Assembly: GCF_023276435.1 (NCBI RefSeq)
Contig: NZ_JALLPO010000003.1
Location: 186,001 to 250,000, forward strand
Reading direction: 5' to 3'
Source: Sphaerisporangium perillae
GTDB taxonomy: Bacteria; Actinomycetota; Actinomycetes; Streptosporangiales; Streptosporangiaceae
DNA length: 64,000 nt
In this document: piece after piece, positions 1 to 10,979 of the stretch
How the letters are laid out: the number at the start of each line of letters is the position of its first letter
How positions within the stretch are numbered: position 1 is the first letter of the stretch
The notes under the pieces: model-generated
Databases searched by the model: none
The model's input: only the letters and a program-made list of their open reading frames with translations
What the model was told of the DNA's origin: nothing
Made by a program: the position numbers and the translations under genes

Positions 1-205
1 ACTGCCCCTCCCGGTACTCGTAGACCGTGTCGCCCAACGCGAACCGTTTCACTCCTTGCGCGACCACAGCCAGCACCTTGCCGTAGGTCGTCGGCGTCGG
101 CGGCTGGGGGTGTTCGGCCTTGAAGATCAGCACGTCCTCGATGGAAGTCCTCAGATCAGGCCGAGCATGGCGGTTGAGAAGATCGCGTAATTCGTCGAGG
201 ACCAT
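1..205 (-). CDS. AraC-family regulator, N-terminal part (runs off the left edge)
   Basis: Reading leftward from ATG at 205 gives 68 residues with no stop before the window edge. The segment resembles the N-terminal effector/cupin domain of AraC regulators (AraC_N type): a start like MVLDELRDLLNRHARP, then a conserved stretch VVAQGVKRFALGDTVYEY, where family members carry a 'VAQGxKRvxLGd' strand pair. The AraC DNA-binding domain would lie outside the window. The 5' end is intact, and just upstream is a decayed transposon (225-552), so the promoter may have been altered by that insertion. Family assignment is good; the target genes are unknown. Confidence 0.75.
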   Translation of the reverse strand, partial: MVLDELRDLLNRHARPDLRTSIEDVLIFKAEHPQPPTPTTYGKVLAVVAQGVKRFALGDTVYEYREGQ

Positions 206-224
206 GATCCCGATTCAAGCAGCA

Positions 225-552
225 CCCGCGGACGGCGTCGATCTGGTGGTCGGGGTTCTGGTCAGCGGTCGAGACCCGCGCGCACCCGGTGCCGGCGCGA
301 CCAGCCCGCCGCCTGGTTGAACAGCGCCTGCGGGCCCTCGGCGTGCGTTCCTCGACGCCGAGCTGCGCGGCCAGGTGCTCGACCACCGGCCACGGAACAG
401 ACCGATGTACGGACCGTGCACATCTGGAGGGCGGACCCGAGCTGGTGATGCTTGGCCCGCCGCAGGGCGATCAGGTCCCGATCGACATCGTCCAGGAAGA
501 AGAACCGCTCCAGCTCGGGCCTCTCCGGACCTGCTCCGGGCGGTGCGGACAT
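225..552 (-). mobile_element. Remnant of a Tn3-family transposon (transposase N-terminus joined to resolvase fragment)
   Basis: From ATG at 552 about 48 codons match the N-terminal DUF4158 region of Tn3 transposases (ELERFFFLDDVDRDLIALRR, then HHQLGSALQMCTVR). The frame then breaks. Homology resumes in other frames as YIGLF and VVEHLAAQLGVEE near 345-410, so at least two indels are present. At about 234-284 the reading becomes CARVSTADQNPDHQIDA, the N-terminal hallmark of a serine resolvase, and then degenerates. Most of the transposase and resolvase is missing, so this is a dead chimera left by internal deletion. No terminal inverted repeats were recognised. Confidence 0.75.
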
Positions 553-557
553 GCTCA

Positions 558-589
558 GACGGCCGGCCGTTATGAAACGGCCGGCCGTC
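558..589 (-). terminator. 13-bp perfect hairpin downstream of tmsB
   Basis: GACGGCCGGCCGT (558-570) and ACGGCCGGCCGTC (577-589) pair perfectly around a six-base loop, TATGAA. The hairpin lies about 85 nt past the tmsB stop and just ahead of the transposase remnant. There is no U-run on either strand, so it would be an actinobacterial U-less terminator or a transposon-derived palindrome. Confidence 0.5.
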
Positions 590-674
590 AGAAGCGGTCG
601 AGCGAGTGCCCGCCGGTCGCCGCGGGCGGGACACGCCCCCGGCCGTCACGGGCGGCCGGGCACGTGACCGGTTG

Positions 675-1934
675 TCAGGGCCAGTCGATCGAGGGGCGCA
701 GCGGGACGCCCGACGTGCCGTTCTCGTCGAGCTTGACCCCGAGCACCTGGTGGAGCTGGACCTTGTTGCGCTCGAAGCCGACGATGCAGCCGGCCATGTA
801 GAGCCGCCAGACCCGCGCCGTGCCCTGCCCGACCTCCTCGACCGCCTCGTCCCAGTGGTCGTCGAGGTTGGCGACCCACTTCTCGAGGGTCTTGGCGTAG
901 TGCTCGCGGAGGTTCTCCTCGTGCCGGATCTCGAACCCGGTGTCCTCCATCTCGCGGATCAGATGGCCGACCGACTCCAGCTCGCCGTCGGGGAAGACGT
1001 ACCGGTTGATGAAGCCACCCTTGTTGATGGTCCGCTCTTTGCCGGTGGGCCGGGTGATGCAGTGGTTGAGCAGCCGGCCGCCGGGCTTGAGCTTGCCGTA
1101 CAGGAACCCGAAGTACCCGGCCAGCTGGTCCTTGCCGATGTGCTCGGTGAGCCCGATCGAGCTGACCGCGTCGAAGCCGCTTTCGGTGACGTCGCGGTAG
1201 TCGAGGTGACGGACCTCGGCCAGCTCCGACAGGCCGGCCTCGGCGATGGCCTTCTGCGCCCACTCGGCCTGCTGGCGCGACAGCGTCACGCCCAGGCCCT
1301 TCACGCCGTAGTGCTTGGCCGCGTGGATCACCATGCCGCCCCAGCCGCACCCGACGTCGAGCAGGCGCATGCCCGGCTTCAGGCCGAGCTTCTTGGCGAC
1401 CAGGTCGAACTTGGCGAACTGCGCCTCCTCCAGGGACGAGCCGTCCTCGGGGAAGGTCGCGCAGGTGTAGGCCATGGAAGGGCCGAGCACCCACTCGTAG
1501 AACCGGTTGGAGACGTCGTAGTGGTGATGGATCGCCTCGGCGTCACGCTGCTTGGCGTGGCGGCTGCCGAGCCTGGCCATCGCGCTGCGGCGTACCTCCT
1601 GCGGCGGCGGGGGAACGCGCATCAGCAGCGGCTTGAGCCCGAGCGACCGCGCGACGGAGATCTTCTCCCGCGCCGGCAGGTCGTCGAGGGTGAGCTGCGC
1701 CATCTCCGACAGCAGGGTGTACATGTCGCCGTGCACGTCGATGTGACCGGCGATGTAGGCCCGGGCGAGCCCCATCTCCCCGGGAGACTGGGCCAGGTAG
1801 GCCACCGCGATGGGCGACTTCACCTCGATGCGGACAGCGGCGCCCGACGGTCCGGCCTTGCTGCCGTCGTACGCGACGAACTCGACGTTCGCCTCCGGCC
1901 CGACGATCTTCTCGAAGATCTGGGCGAGTGTCAT
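675..1934 (-). CDS. tmsB: Fatty acid methyltransferase TmsB/BfaB (cyclopropane-fatty-acid synthase family)
   Basis: A 419-residue SAM-dependent methyltransferase of the CFA synthase/mycolic methyltransferase superfamily. Residues about 140-170 carry the CFA-family entry motif (AEAIHHHYDVSNRFYEWVLG), followed by the SAM loop LLDVGCGWGGM, TLSRQQAEWA, and the IGLTEHIG acidic region. In characterised actinobacteria TmsB/BfaB methylates the C9-C10 double bond of oleoyl phospholipid to a 10-methylene intermediate. The start at 1934 is chosen because GAGGAGGTT sits just ahead of the ATG; longer in-frame readings run into the upstream gene. It follows tmsA with a 13-bp gap, and that partnership supports a branched-chain rather than a cyclopropane product. 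Confidence 0.85.
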   Translation of the reverse strand: MTLAQIFEKIVGPEANVEFVAYDGSKAGPSGAAVRIEVKSPIAVAYLAQSPGEMGLARAYIAGHIDVHGDMYTLLSEMAQLTLDDLPAREKISVARSLGLKPLLMRVPPPPQEVRRSAMARLGSRHAKQRDAEAIHHHYDVSNRFYEWVLGPSMAYTCATFPEDGSSLEEAQFAKFDLVAKKLGLKPGMRLLDVGCGWGGMVIHAAKHYGVKGLGVTLSRQQAEWAQKAIAEAGLSELAEVRHLDYRDVTESGFDAVSSIGLTEHIGKDQLAGYFGFLYGKLKPGGRLLNHCITRPTGKERTINKGGFINRYVFPDGELESVGHLIREMEDTGFEIRHEENLREHYAKTLEKWVANLDDHWDEAVEEVGQGTARVWRLYMAGCIVGFERNKVQLHQVLGVKLDENGTSGVPLRPSIDWP

Positions 1935-1947
1935 GGAACCAACCTCC

Positions 1948-3330
1948 TCAACGCCCCCGTACGCATTTGTCGTAGAGGTCGAGCAGCCGTCCGCCCGGGT
2001 CGTAAGCCCGTTTGACCGGCCAGTAGGCGTCACCGTTGTAAAGACGCCAGAACTCCTCACGGGGGTAGAACGATGTCGAGTACAGGGACTTGTGGCCGCC
2101 CAGCTCATGCACGGAGTTCTCGATGAGACGGTTGTGGTAACCGTCGAACTGTCCGCGAGGCAAGGCGACCATGCCCCAGAACCCGAAGTTCACGTAGAGC
2201 TTTCCCGGCTCCAGCGGGTAGACCGGCCACTCGCCCGTGGCCTTGAGCGGGCACATCCATACGGGCGTCATGCCCACCTTGTCGTGGAAGAATTCGAGGA
2301 AGTCGGCGCCCTTCTCGACCGGCACCTCGACGTCCTGGATGACCGACTCCTGGGCCGGGTTGCCTCGCCACCGGTCGACCCGCGCCGTCACGCCGTACTT
2401 CTGGTCGAGCCCGACCAGCTTGCGGTAGACGTCCGAGCGCAGCCAGCGCCGGGGCATCAGCGAGCGCACGAGCGGCTGCTGCACGCCGTAGGCCCGCGAG
2501 CACCAGAACCAGTCGGTGTCCCAGCGCCACAGGTAGTCGCGGATGGTCAGCCAGTCGCGGGTGCGCGTGCGGATCGACTGGTAGTAGATGCGCATCCCGG
2601 TGTAGTCGGAGGCGTAGGGCGCCCGGTCGGCGAACTGCCCGACGGTGATGTACATCTCGCCGGGCTCGAAGAACGTGCCGTCGATGAAGTCGACCTTCTC
2701 GCCGTCGTACTGCCCGCTGTCGCAGATCTCCTGCATGGCCAGCATGCACTTGCCGGCGTCGGAGAACGGGATGTGCGTCAGCCGCACGAACGGCTGGACG
2801 GGGAGCAGCTTGATGCGCAGCCTCAGCGCGTAGCCCAGCGTGCCGTAGGAGTTGGGGAACGCCTTGAACAGCTCGCGGTGCTCGTTGTCCGCCGTGGCGA
2901 CGACGACGCGGCCGTCGCCGGTCAGGATCTCCATCTCCTCGACCGACTCGTGCGGCAGGCCGTGCCGGAAGCTGGAGGACTCGATGCCGAGCCCGGTGAC
3001 CGCGCCGCCCAGCGTGATCGTCTTGAGCTGCGGGACGACGTACGGCATGAGACCGGCCGGCAGCGTGGCGTCGACGAGGCGCTCATAGGTCGTCATACCC
3101 TGGACCTCGGCGGTCCTGGTCTCGGGGTCGACCTGGATGACCTTGTCGAGGTCACGCGCGGAGAGCTTGGCCGTCTTCCCCGCCTCGCGGAACCGGAAGA
3201 GGTTCGTGGTCGGCTTCGCGAGCCGCGGGGAGGCGCCCTCCGGGAGGGCGGTGTAGGACTCCCTGATCTGCTCGACAGCCCTTCGATGGGCTGTCATCTG
3301 GGCGGTCGTCCTCACCGTGCGATCTGGCAT
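1948..3330 (-). CDS. tmsA: FAD-binding oxidoreductase TmsA/BfaA (10-methylene reductase)
   Basis: A 460-residue FAD_binding_4/VAO-type flavoprotein. The FAD domain spans about residues 15-200, with TTYERLVDATLPAGLMPYVV, the phosphate-binding TLGGAVTGLGIESSSFRHG and SYGTLGYALRLRIKLLPV. The C-terminal half resembles the DWARF1/UfaA1-like domain. In the known system TmsA reduces the 10-methylene acyl chain with NADPH to 10-methylstearate (tuberculostearate). The ATG at 3330 has a GGGGGTGG ribosome site; an upstream in-frame ATG lacks one. It is first in the tmsA-tmsB operon, and the gene order (A before B) differs from the published B-A order. The fused alternative tmsC is not seen. Confidence 0.82.
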   Translation of the reverse strand: MPDRTVRTTAQMTAHRRAVEQIRESYTALPEGASPRLAKPTTNLFRFREAGKTAKLSARDLDKVIQVDPETRTAEVQGMTTYERLVDATLPAGLMPYVVPQLKTITLGGAVTGLGIESSSFRHGLPHESVEEMEILTGDGRVVVATADNEHRELFKAFPNSYGTLGYALRLRIKLLPVQPFVRLTHIPFSDAGKCMLAMQEICDSGQYDGEKVDFIDGTFFEPGEMYITVGQFADRAPYASDYTGMRIYYQSIRTRTRDWLTIRDYLWRWDTDWFWCSRAYGVQQPLVRSLMPRRWLRSDVYRKLVGLDQKYGVTARVDRWRGNPAQESVIQDVEVPVEKGADFLEFFHDKVGMTPVWMCPLKATGEWPVYPLEPGKLYVNFGFWGMVALPRGQFDGYHNRLIENSVHELGGHKSLYSTSFYPREEFWRLYNGDAYWPVKRAYDPGGRLLDLYDKCVRGR

Positions 3331-3519
3331 GCCACCACCCCCTATGACTAAGTACGTGGAGATCGTCGCTATGACGCTATCTCCTGTGTTGACCATCGAC
3401 CAGAGTAGACACGTTAAACCCGCGCAAACTCAGGGCCCCCCTTCAGACCCGTGTGGCGCAGGGGTTAGCGTCTTGTTCCCCATGGTGAGACGGCAGGCCG
3501 CACCCGCCGTAACAAGCGT

Positions 3520-3548
3520 TTGCTCGCTATCGTGATGCGGTCTATCGT
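3520..3548 (+). promoter_or_regulatory. Candidate sigma70-type promoter of mcr
   Basis: TTGCTC (3520-3525) and TATCGT (3543-3548) are 17 bp apart and lie 26 bp upstream of the mcr ATG, matching the TTGNNN-17-TANNNT pattern of actinobacterial housekeeping promoters. An AAGGGAGA ribosome site follows at about 3562. Confidence 0.4.
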
Positions 3549-3574
3549 CGGCATCGCACTCAAGGGAGACGGCC

Positions 3575-4786
3575 ATGAGTCGGAACGACGATCCGCACCC
3601 GCAGGACCAGGCCGGCCGGCGCGCCGCCGGCCCCGATCCGGACGCCTCGCGGACTCCGGAGGCAGGCCTTCAAGGCCCGCTGGCGGGCGTACGCGTGCTG
3701 GAGCTGGCCGGTCTCGCTCCAGGACCCTTCGCGGGGATGATGCTGGCCGACCACGGCGCCGAGGTCCTCCGGATCGACCGGGTCTCGACCGTCGCCGGGA
3801 GCGGCGACCGTCCCCGCTCCGACGTCATGGACCGCGGCAAGCGGACGATCGGGCTCGACCTGAAGTCACCCGACGGCGTCGCCGCCTTCAAGGAGCTGGC
3901 CGCCGGCGCCGACGTCGTCATCGAGGTGTTCCGGCCGGGCGTGGCCGAGCGCCTCGGCATCGGCCCCGCCGACCTGCACGCCGTCAACGACCGGCTCATC
4001 TACGGCCGCCTCACCGGCTGGGGCCAGGACGGCCCCCTCGCGCCGACCGCCGGGCACGACATCGACTACATCGCCATCGCCGGCATCCTGTCCATGCTCG
4101 GCCGGGAGGGCGGCAAGCCCACGCCGCCGATCAACATCCTCGGCGACTTCGCCGGCGGAGGCCTGATGCTGGCGTACGGCGTGCTGCTCGCCCTGTTCGA
4201 GCGCGAGCGCACCGGCCGGGGCAAGGTCATCGACGCCGCCATGGTGGACGGCGCGGCCACGCTGTTCGCGATGTTCTACCACGCCTCCCAGGCGGGCTTC
4301 TGGGGTCCGCGCGGCACCAACCTGCTCGACACCGGCGCCCCCATGTACGACACCTACGAGACCGCCGACGGGCGTCACGTCGCCGTCGGCTCCCTGGAAC
4401 CGGCCTTCTGGGCCGAACTCGTCGCCAGGACCGGCCTGACGGACCTGCCCGACCGCGACGACCGCGCCAACTGGCCCGAGATCCGCGAACGCCTCGCGGC
4501 GGCGTTCAAGTCCAAGACGCGCGCGGAGTGGGAGCAGATCTTCGAGGGCTCGGACGCGTGCGTCTCGCCCGTCCTGGACATGGGGGAGGCGGCGCGGCAC
4601 CCGCACAACACCGCGAGGGGCGCGTTCGTCGAGGTCGGCGGCGTCACCCAGCCCGTACCCGCGCCACGCCTGCTGGGCAGCGGCCACGGCGACCTCGCAC
4701 CGGCGACCCGGCTGCACGACCTGTCGGCGTGGGGCCTCCCCGACGACCGCGCGAAGGCCCTGCGCGAAGCGGGGATCCTGGCCTGA
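3575..4786 (+). CDS. mcr: Alpha-methylacyl-CoA racemase (CaiB/BaiF family)
   Basis: 403 residues, class III CoA-transferase fold. Racemase hallmarks are present: VRVLELAGLAPGPFAGMMLAD at about 39-59, DRGKRTIGLDLK, and the proton-shuttling pair His161 (AGHDIDYIAI) and Asp191 (LGDFAGGGLM), equivalent to His126/Asp156 of mycobacterial MCR. It epimerises (R)- and (S)-2-methylacyl-CoA so that branched acyl chains can enter beta-oxidation. About 33 extra Asp/Pro-rich residues precede the core compared with typical MCR. It is divergent from tmsA-tmsB, which suggests it serves turnover of the 10-methyl acids made by those genes. The ATG at 3575 has the ribosome site AAGGGAGA. Confidence 0.88.
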   Translation: MSRNDDPHPQDQAGRRAAGPDPDASRTPEAGLQGPLAGVRVLELAGLAPGPFAGMMLADHGAEVLRIDRVSTVAGSGDRPRSDVMDRGKRTIGLDLKSPDGVAAFKELAAGADVVIEVFRPGVAERLGIGPADLHAVNDRLIYGRLTGWGQDGPLAPTAGHDIDYIAIAGILSMLGREGGKPTPPINILGDFAGGGLMLAYGVLLALFERERTGRGKVIDAAMVDGAATLFAMFYHASQAGFWGPRGTNLLDTGAPMYDTYETADGRHVAVGSLEPAFWAELVARTGLTDLPDRDDRANWPEIRERLAAAFKSKTRAEWEQIFEGSDACVSPVLDMGEAARHPHNTARGAFVEVGGVTQPVPAPRLLGSGHGDLAPATRLHDLSAWGLPDDRAKALREAGILA

Positions 4787-4845
4787 CCCCAGGCCGGGAC
4801 CTGAACACTGCCACCGCCCCCGGCGATGCCCGTCATGCCCACTCC

Positions 4846-4862
4846 GCGCGACCTGGTCGCGC
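4846..4862. terminator. Short hairpin between convergent mcr and the GyrI-like gene
   Basis: GCGCGAC-CTG-GTCGCGC is a perfect 7-bp stem with a 3-base loop abutting the stop of the leftward gene. It probably serves as a bidirectional U-less terminator. Confidence 0.4.
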
Positions 4863-5369
4863 CTACGCCTGCGCGGCCTCCCTGCCGTAGGTCGCCTGGA
4901 CGGGGGTCTGGCCGGGCAGGACGGCCAGGTAGAGGTCGACCCCCGCCCGGTGGTGGACCTCGAGGTCGGTGGTGAAGGCGCGTGCCGGGACCCCGCCCGC
5001 CTCGGTGTGCCGCCACACCTGCTGCCAGGCCTCGATCAACGCCTGTGGCATCGGGCCATGGGCCTCGACCTTGAGCGACTGCACCCCCGGCACGCGGACC
5101 GCGACCATGCCCTCCGGCAACCCCGCCGCCGTGCGCACGGCCACGCCCACGATCTGGGTGTAGGCGCCCTGCAGACCGCTCTCGTAGTCGATCAGCACGG
5201 CATAAAGGTTCTCGTCCACGCGACCGGGCACGTGGGCGAAGGCCCCCGGCGCTCCCGCCCGCGCCCACAGGGCCGGCAGCTGCGCCCGCGAGGGATCGGC
5301 CTCCGCGGCGTTGGTGGTGCGCACGGCATGGCCGACGACGAGCACCTCCGGCCTTTCAACGATGATCAT
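4863..5369 (-). CDS. GyrI-like/AraC effector-binding domain protein (YdeE type)
   Basis: 168 residues forming a stand-alone GyrI-like small-molecule-binding domain. The N-terminal strand MIIVERPEVLVVGHAVRT, the central DENLYAVLIDYESGLQGAYTQIVG and the C-terminal FTTDLEVHHRAGVDLYLAVLP match the 'integron-associated effector-binding protein' pattern. There is no DNA-binding domain. Relatives bind amphipathic ligands or inhibit gyrase; the role here is unknown. GGAGG sits five bases ahead of the ATG, which overlaps the stop of a short upstream reading frame (5366-5452) by four bases. Confidence 0.75.
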   Translation of the reverse strand: MIIVERPEVLVVGHAVRTTNAAEADPSRAQLPALWARAGAPGAFAHVPGRVDENLYAVLIDYESGLQGAYTQIVGVAVRTAAGLPEGMVAVRVPGVQSLKVEAHGPMPQALIEAWQQVWRHTEAGGVPARAFTTDLEVHHRAGVDLYLAVLPGQTPVQATYGREAAQA

Positions 5370-5452
5370 AGCGCCTCCAACTCCAGGGCCACCTCGCCTG
5401 ACTCGATCGCGCGGTCAATGTATCCGCACCGGCGGATCGCCGTCTCGATCAT
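5366..5452 (-). CDS. Possible 28-residue upstream peptide coupled to the GyrI-like gene
   Basis: ATG at 5452 opens a 28-codon frame (MIETAIRRCGYIDRAIESGE...) whose TGA lies inside the ATG of the next gene (ATGA overlap), the normal sign of translational coupling. It contains the ribosome site of the downstream gene. It may be a leader peptide or the last helix of a lost gene: the frame stays open for about 12 further codons upstream before a TAA. No homology is recognised. Confidence 0.3.
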   Translation of the reverse strand: MIETAIRRCGYIDRAIESGEVALELEAL

Positions 5453-5548
5453 CGCGCACAGAGGAATCGGCAGGGGTGCCCGCTGAGCTTATCTAGCGAC
5501 ATATCGCCCAGCTGACCTGGGAAGCCCCATTGTTTACCATGAATCGCA

Positions 5549-7002
<1,454 letters not shown>

Positions 7003-7064
7003 CCCGCGTCGAGCGTCAGAGCGCCCGAGGCGAGCGCCGGCACCACCGGCGACCGGCACGCCGC

Positions 7065-7092
7065 GCGCCCCGCGTCCGATGACTCGGGGCGC
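7065..7092 (+). terminator. Hairpin after guaB1
   Basis: GCGCCCCG (7065-7072) pairs with CGGGGCGC (7085-7092) around a 12-base loop, 63-90 bases past the guaB1 stop. No U-run is present. Confidence 0.4.
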
Positions 7093-7211
7093 GGTGACGC
7101 GCGTCCTGGAACACCGGCAGGACAAGCAGTCGCGTCGAAGGGTGATAAGTCGCCCGCCTCGGGTAGATCGGAGCGGCAAGTGACCCCCTAGCCGCGGAGG
7201 CGAGATTTCCC

Positions 7212-8291
<1,080 letters not shown>

Positions 8292-8482
8292 TCGACTAGA
8301 GGCGTCGTGTATGGCAGGGCAGGGCGTGCGGAGGCATCGCGTGCGGGAAGACCCGTGGGGTGCCCTTGCCGCCCGTGAACCGTTGCGACCCCGTAGAGTC
8401 GTGCGGTCGGCCGAACGGCGGCCGGCGATCGGTCCAGGCGCTCCCGTTCACAGGTGGCGCGCAACCTAATCAAGGAGAACAC

Positions 8483-8857
8483 GTGGCACTCGAGAAGCCC
8501 GAGATCGACTTTCCGGAGGGCGACGCGCCGGCGGATCTCGAGATCGTAGACATCACCGTGGGAGACGGTGAGGAGGCCAAGCCGGGACACATGGTGAACG
8601 TGCACTATGTCGGCGTCGCGTTCTCCACTGGTGAGGAGTTCGACGCCTCGTGGAACCGTGGCGACTCCTTCCAGTTCCCGCTCGGCGCCGGTCGGGTCAT
8701 CGCCGGCTGGGACCAGGGTGTGGCCGGCATGCGCGTCGGCGGCCGTCGCCGCCTCACCATCCCGCCGCACCTGGGCTATGGCAATCGTGGCGCCGGCAAT
8801 GCCATCAAGCCGGGCGAGACGCTCATCTTCGTCGTCGACCTGCTCGGCGTGAGCTAG
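8483..8857 (+). CDS. FKBP-type peptidyl-prolyl cis-trans isomerase
   Basis: 124 residues, a single cytoplasmic FKBP domain. Active-site residues typical of the family are visible: VNVHYVGVAFSTGEEFDASW, FPLGAGRVIAGWDQGVAGMRVGG, IPPHLGYGNRGAG and LIFVVDLL. It catalyses proline isomerisation and folding. The GTG at 8483 preceded by AAGGAGA is the better start; a longer in-frame ATG upstream (8360) would add a basic, unrelated leader with no ribosome site. Confidence 0.92.
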   Translation: MALEKPEIDFPEGDAPADLEIVDITVGDGEEAKPGHMVNVHYVGVAFSTGEEFDASWNRGDSFQFPLGAGRVIAGWDQGVAGMRVGGRRRLTIPPHLGYGNRGAGNAIKPGETLIFVVDLLGVS

Positions 8858-9178
8858 TCCTCTACATGAGCCGACCACGCGGCGGAGCCGGCCGTCCGGC
8901 GGAAGTGCCACCGGATGCCCGGGGCGGATGCCTCGGCTCCGACCTGGGCTTCAGTGCGGTGAGCAACTCCGTCTGACTTCGTCGCGTGGCCGCCTCTTCC
9001 CGCCGGCGCGGGCCTCGGGCTCCCGGCCTTCCACTTGAGATCTCGGCCTGTTCTCCCCTGTCCGGCGCCGGTGTTCCCGGTGCCGTGGCGGCGGAAAAGG
9101 GTACGGCGACGCCCGGACCGCCTGTCCGAGGGTGCGCGGACTGCCCGGTATGAGCACGGTCGGCGGTGAACTGGCACG
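8858..9178. other. Gene-free spacer
   Basis: About 320 bases between the FKBP gene and the ligase gene. No supported gene, repeat or clear promoter is seen. The GC-rich open frames here show no protein-like pattern. Confidence 0.5.
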
Positions 9179-10714
9179 ATGAGACCTGTGTTGCTCATCG
9201 ACCTCGCGCGCACCTCGGTCGCCGTCGCGGCGGACTCCGCCCGCCTCGCCAAGATCGGACACCTCGCTGAGCTACTGGGCAGGGTGGAGCCGGGAGAGGC
9301 CGAGATCGCCGTGGCGTACTTGTCAGGGGAGTTGCCGCAGCGGCAGATCGGCGTCGGCTGGCGCACCCTGCAGGACCTTCCCGAGCCACGCCAGATCGCC
9401 AGCGCGACCCTGACCGAGGTCGACGACATGCTCAGCCAGATCAAGGCCTTGGCCGGACCGGGGTCGCAGGCCGCGAGGAAGGAGCTCGTCGGCGAGCTGT
9501 TCCGCTCGGTGACCCGCCAGGAACAGTCCTTCCTGCTGCGCCTCCTGGGCGGCGAGCTGCGGCAAGGGGCCTTGAACGGGGTCATGGTGGAGGCCGTCGC
9601 CAAGGCTTCGGGCACGCCGGCGGCGGAGGTGCGGCGCGCCCTCACGCTGCGAGGCTGGCTGCCCGCGGTGGGCGCCGCCGCGCTGACCGGCGGCGTGGAG
9701 GCCCTGCGCTCGTTCCACCTCGAGGTGGGCCGTCCCGTGTCCCCCATGCTGGCGCAGAGCGCCCCCAACGTGCCCGCGGCCCTGGAGAAGCTCGGCGGTG
9801 TCGCCGCCCTCGAATGGAAGCTCGACGGGATACGCGTTCAGGCGCACCGGTCCGGGTCGGAGGTCAAGGTGTTCACCAGGACCCTCGACGAGATCACCGC
9901 CCAGGTGCCCGAGCTGGTGGAGGCGGTGCTCGCGCTTCCGGCCGACGACATCGTGCTCGACGGGGAGGTCATCGCCCTGCGGCCCGACGGCCGGCCGGAA
10001 CCGTTCCAGGTGACCGCGAGCCGGGTCGCGAGCAGGACCGACACCGCCCGCCTGCGCGAGACCACACCGCTGAGCGTGTTCTTCTTCGACGCGTTGCGCG
10101 TGGGCGGCGTGGACCTGCTCGATCTCCCCGACAGCGAGCGGCACGCGGCGCTGGCGCGGGCGGTGCCGGCCGAGCTGCTGACCCCTCGCCTCGTCACCGC
10201 CGACCCCGAAGAGGGCATGGCGTTCTTCGCGGAGGTCGTCCGGCGGGGACACGAGGGGGTCGTGGCCAAGTCGCCCGCCACACCGTACGCCGCCGGACGG
10301 CGTGGCGCCGGGTGGGTGAAGGTGAAGCCCCGTCACACCCTCGACCTGGTGGTGCTGGCAGCCGAGTGGGGGCACGGGCGGCGCCAGGGCAAGCTGTCCA
10401 ACCTGCACCTGGGTGCCAGGGATCCGGAGTCGGGCGACTTCGTGATGCTGGGCAAGACGTTCAAGGGTCTGACGGACGAGCTTCTGGCCTGGCAGACCGA
10501 GCGGTTCCTGGCACTTGCCGAGGGTCCGAGCGACGAGTGGGTGGTCAGGGTCCGCCCCGAGATGGTGGTCGAAGTCGCCTTCGACGGCGTGCAACGCTCG
10601 CCGCGCTACCCCGGCGGCATGGCGCTGAGGTTCGCCAGAGTGCTGCGCTACCGGCCCGACAAGCGCGCCGAGGACGCCGACACCGTCGACTCCGTCCGCG
10701 AACTACTTTTCTGA
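9179..10714 (+). CDS. ATP-dependent DNA ligase (LigB-like)
   Basis: 511 residues. The N-terminal DNA-binding domain occupies about 1-175 ([40 protein letters not shown]). The adenylation domain follows, with motif [11 protein letters not shown] (nucleophilic Lys near 213), motif [12 protein letters not shown] and motif [10 protein letters not shown]. The OB fold carries [15 protein letters not shown]. This is the arrangement of mycobacterial LigB, an accessory nick-sealing enzyme distinct from NAD-dependent LigA. The start is uncertain: ATG 9179, GTG 9188 and TTG 9191 are all in frame, and homologues begin at the equivalent of the last two. No ribosome site is present, so a leaderless message is possible. 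Confidence 0.9.
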   Translation: MRPVLLIDLARTSVAVAADSARLAKIGHLAELLGRVEPGEAEIAVAYLSGELPQRQIGVGWRTLQDLPEPRQIASATLTEVDDMLSQIKALAGPGSQAARKELVGELFRSVTRQEQSFLLRLLGGELRQGALNGVMVEAVAKASGTPAAEVRRALTLRGWLPAVGAAALTGGVEALRSFHLEVGRPVSPMLAQSAPNVPAALEKLGGVAALEWKLDGIRVQAHRSGSEVKVFTRTLDEITAQVPELVEAVLALPADDIVLDGEVIALRPDGRPEPFQVTASRVASRTDTARLRETTPLSVFFFDALRVGGVDLLDLPDSERHAALARAVPAELLTPRLVTADPEEGMAFFAEVVRRGHEGVVAKSPATPYAAGRRGAGWVKVKPRHTLDLVVLAAEWGHGRRQGKLSNLHLGARDPESGDFVMLGKTFKGLTDELLAWQTERFLALAEGPSDEWVVRVRPEMVVEVAFDGVQRSPRYPGGMALRFARVLRYRPDKRAEDADTVDSVRELLF

Positions 10715-10760
10715 CCACACCCCACACCCACCTCCGACCCGCGAACTCCTAACCGTCCCA

Positions 10761-10860
10761 CGCGCTTCCCTGACCTGCCGCTCCGCCGTCCGGCCGACCA
10801 CGGCGCGCCTTCCCTGACCCGCCGCTCCGCCGTCCGGCCGACCACCGCGCGCCTTATCCG
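10761..10860. repeat. 43/44-bp tandem repeat, two copies plus a degenerate third
   Basis: 10761-10803 and 10804-10847 are near-identical (both contain CGCTCCGCCGTCCGGCCGAC), and a third, decayed copy starts at 10848. The array lies between the ligase stop and the promoter of the RlpA-like gene. Confidence 0.75.
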
Positions 10861-10947
10861 AGCCTCCGCTCCGGGGTCCGGCGGGGCTGTGTGCTTCTGG
10901 TCGCGCCACACGTGTGCCGGGTGGCGGCCCTTACCGGCGGGGTTGAT

Positions 10948-10979
10948 CACGTAGAGAGTGACTTATATCACTTTACGTG
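10948..10979 (+). promoter_or_regulatory. Nested palindrome resembling a Crp/FNR-family operator upstream of the RlpA-like gene
   Basis: AGTGA-CTTATA-TCACT (10957-10972) has perfect arms and the N6 spacing of actinobacterial Crp/GlxR sites (TGTGA-N6-TCACA). It is enclosed by CACGTA (10948-10953) and TACGTG (10974-10979). The surrounding 60 bp is unusually AT-rich for this genome, as expected of a promoter. Confidence 0.5.

Noticed and set aside
4780-4795. GGCCTG/CAGGCC hairpin at the mcr stop as terminator
   Set aside because: The stem is six pairs and includes the stop codon; the neighbouring 4846-4862 hairpin is the better candidate.
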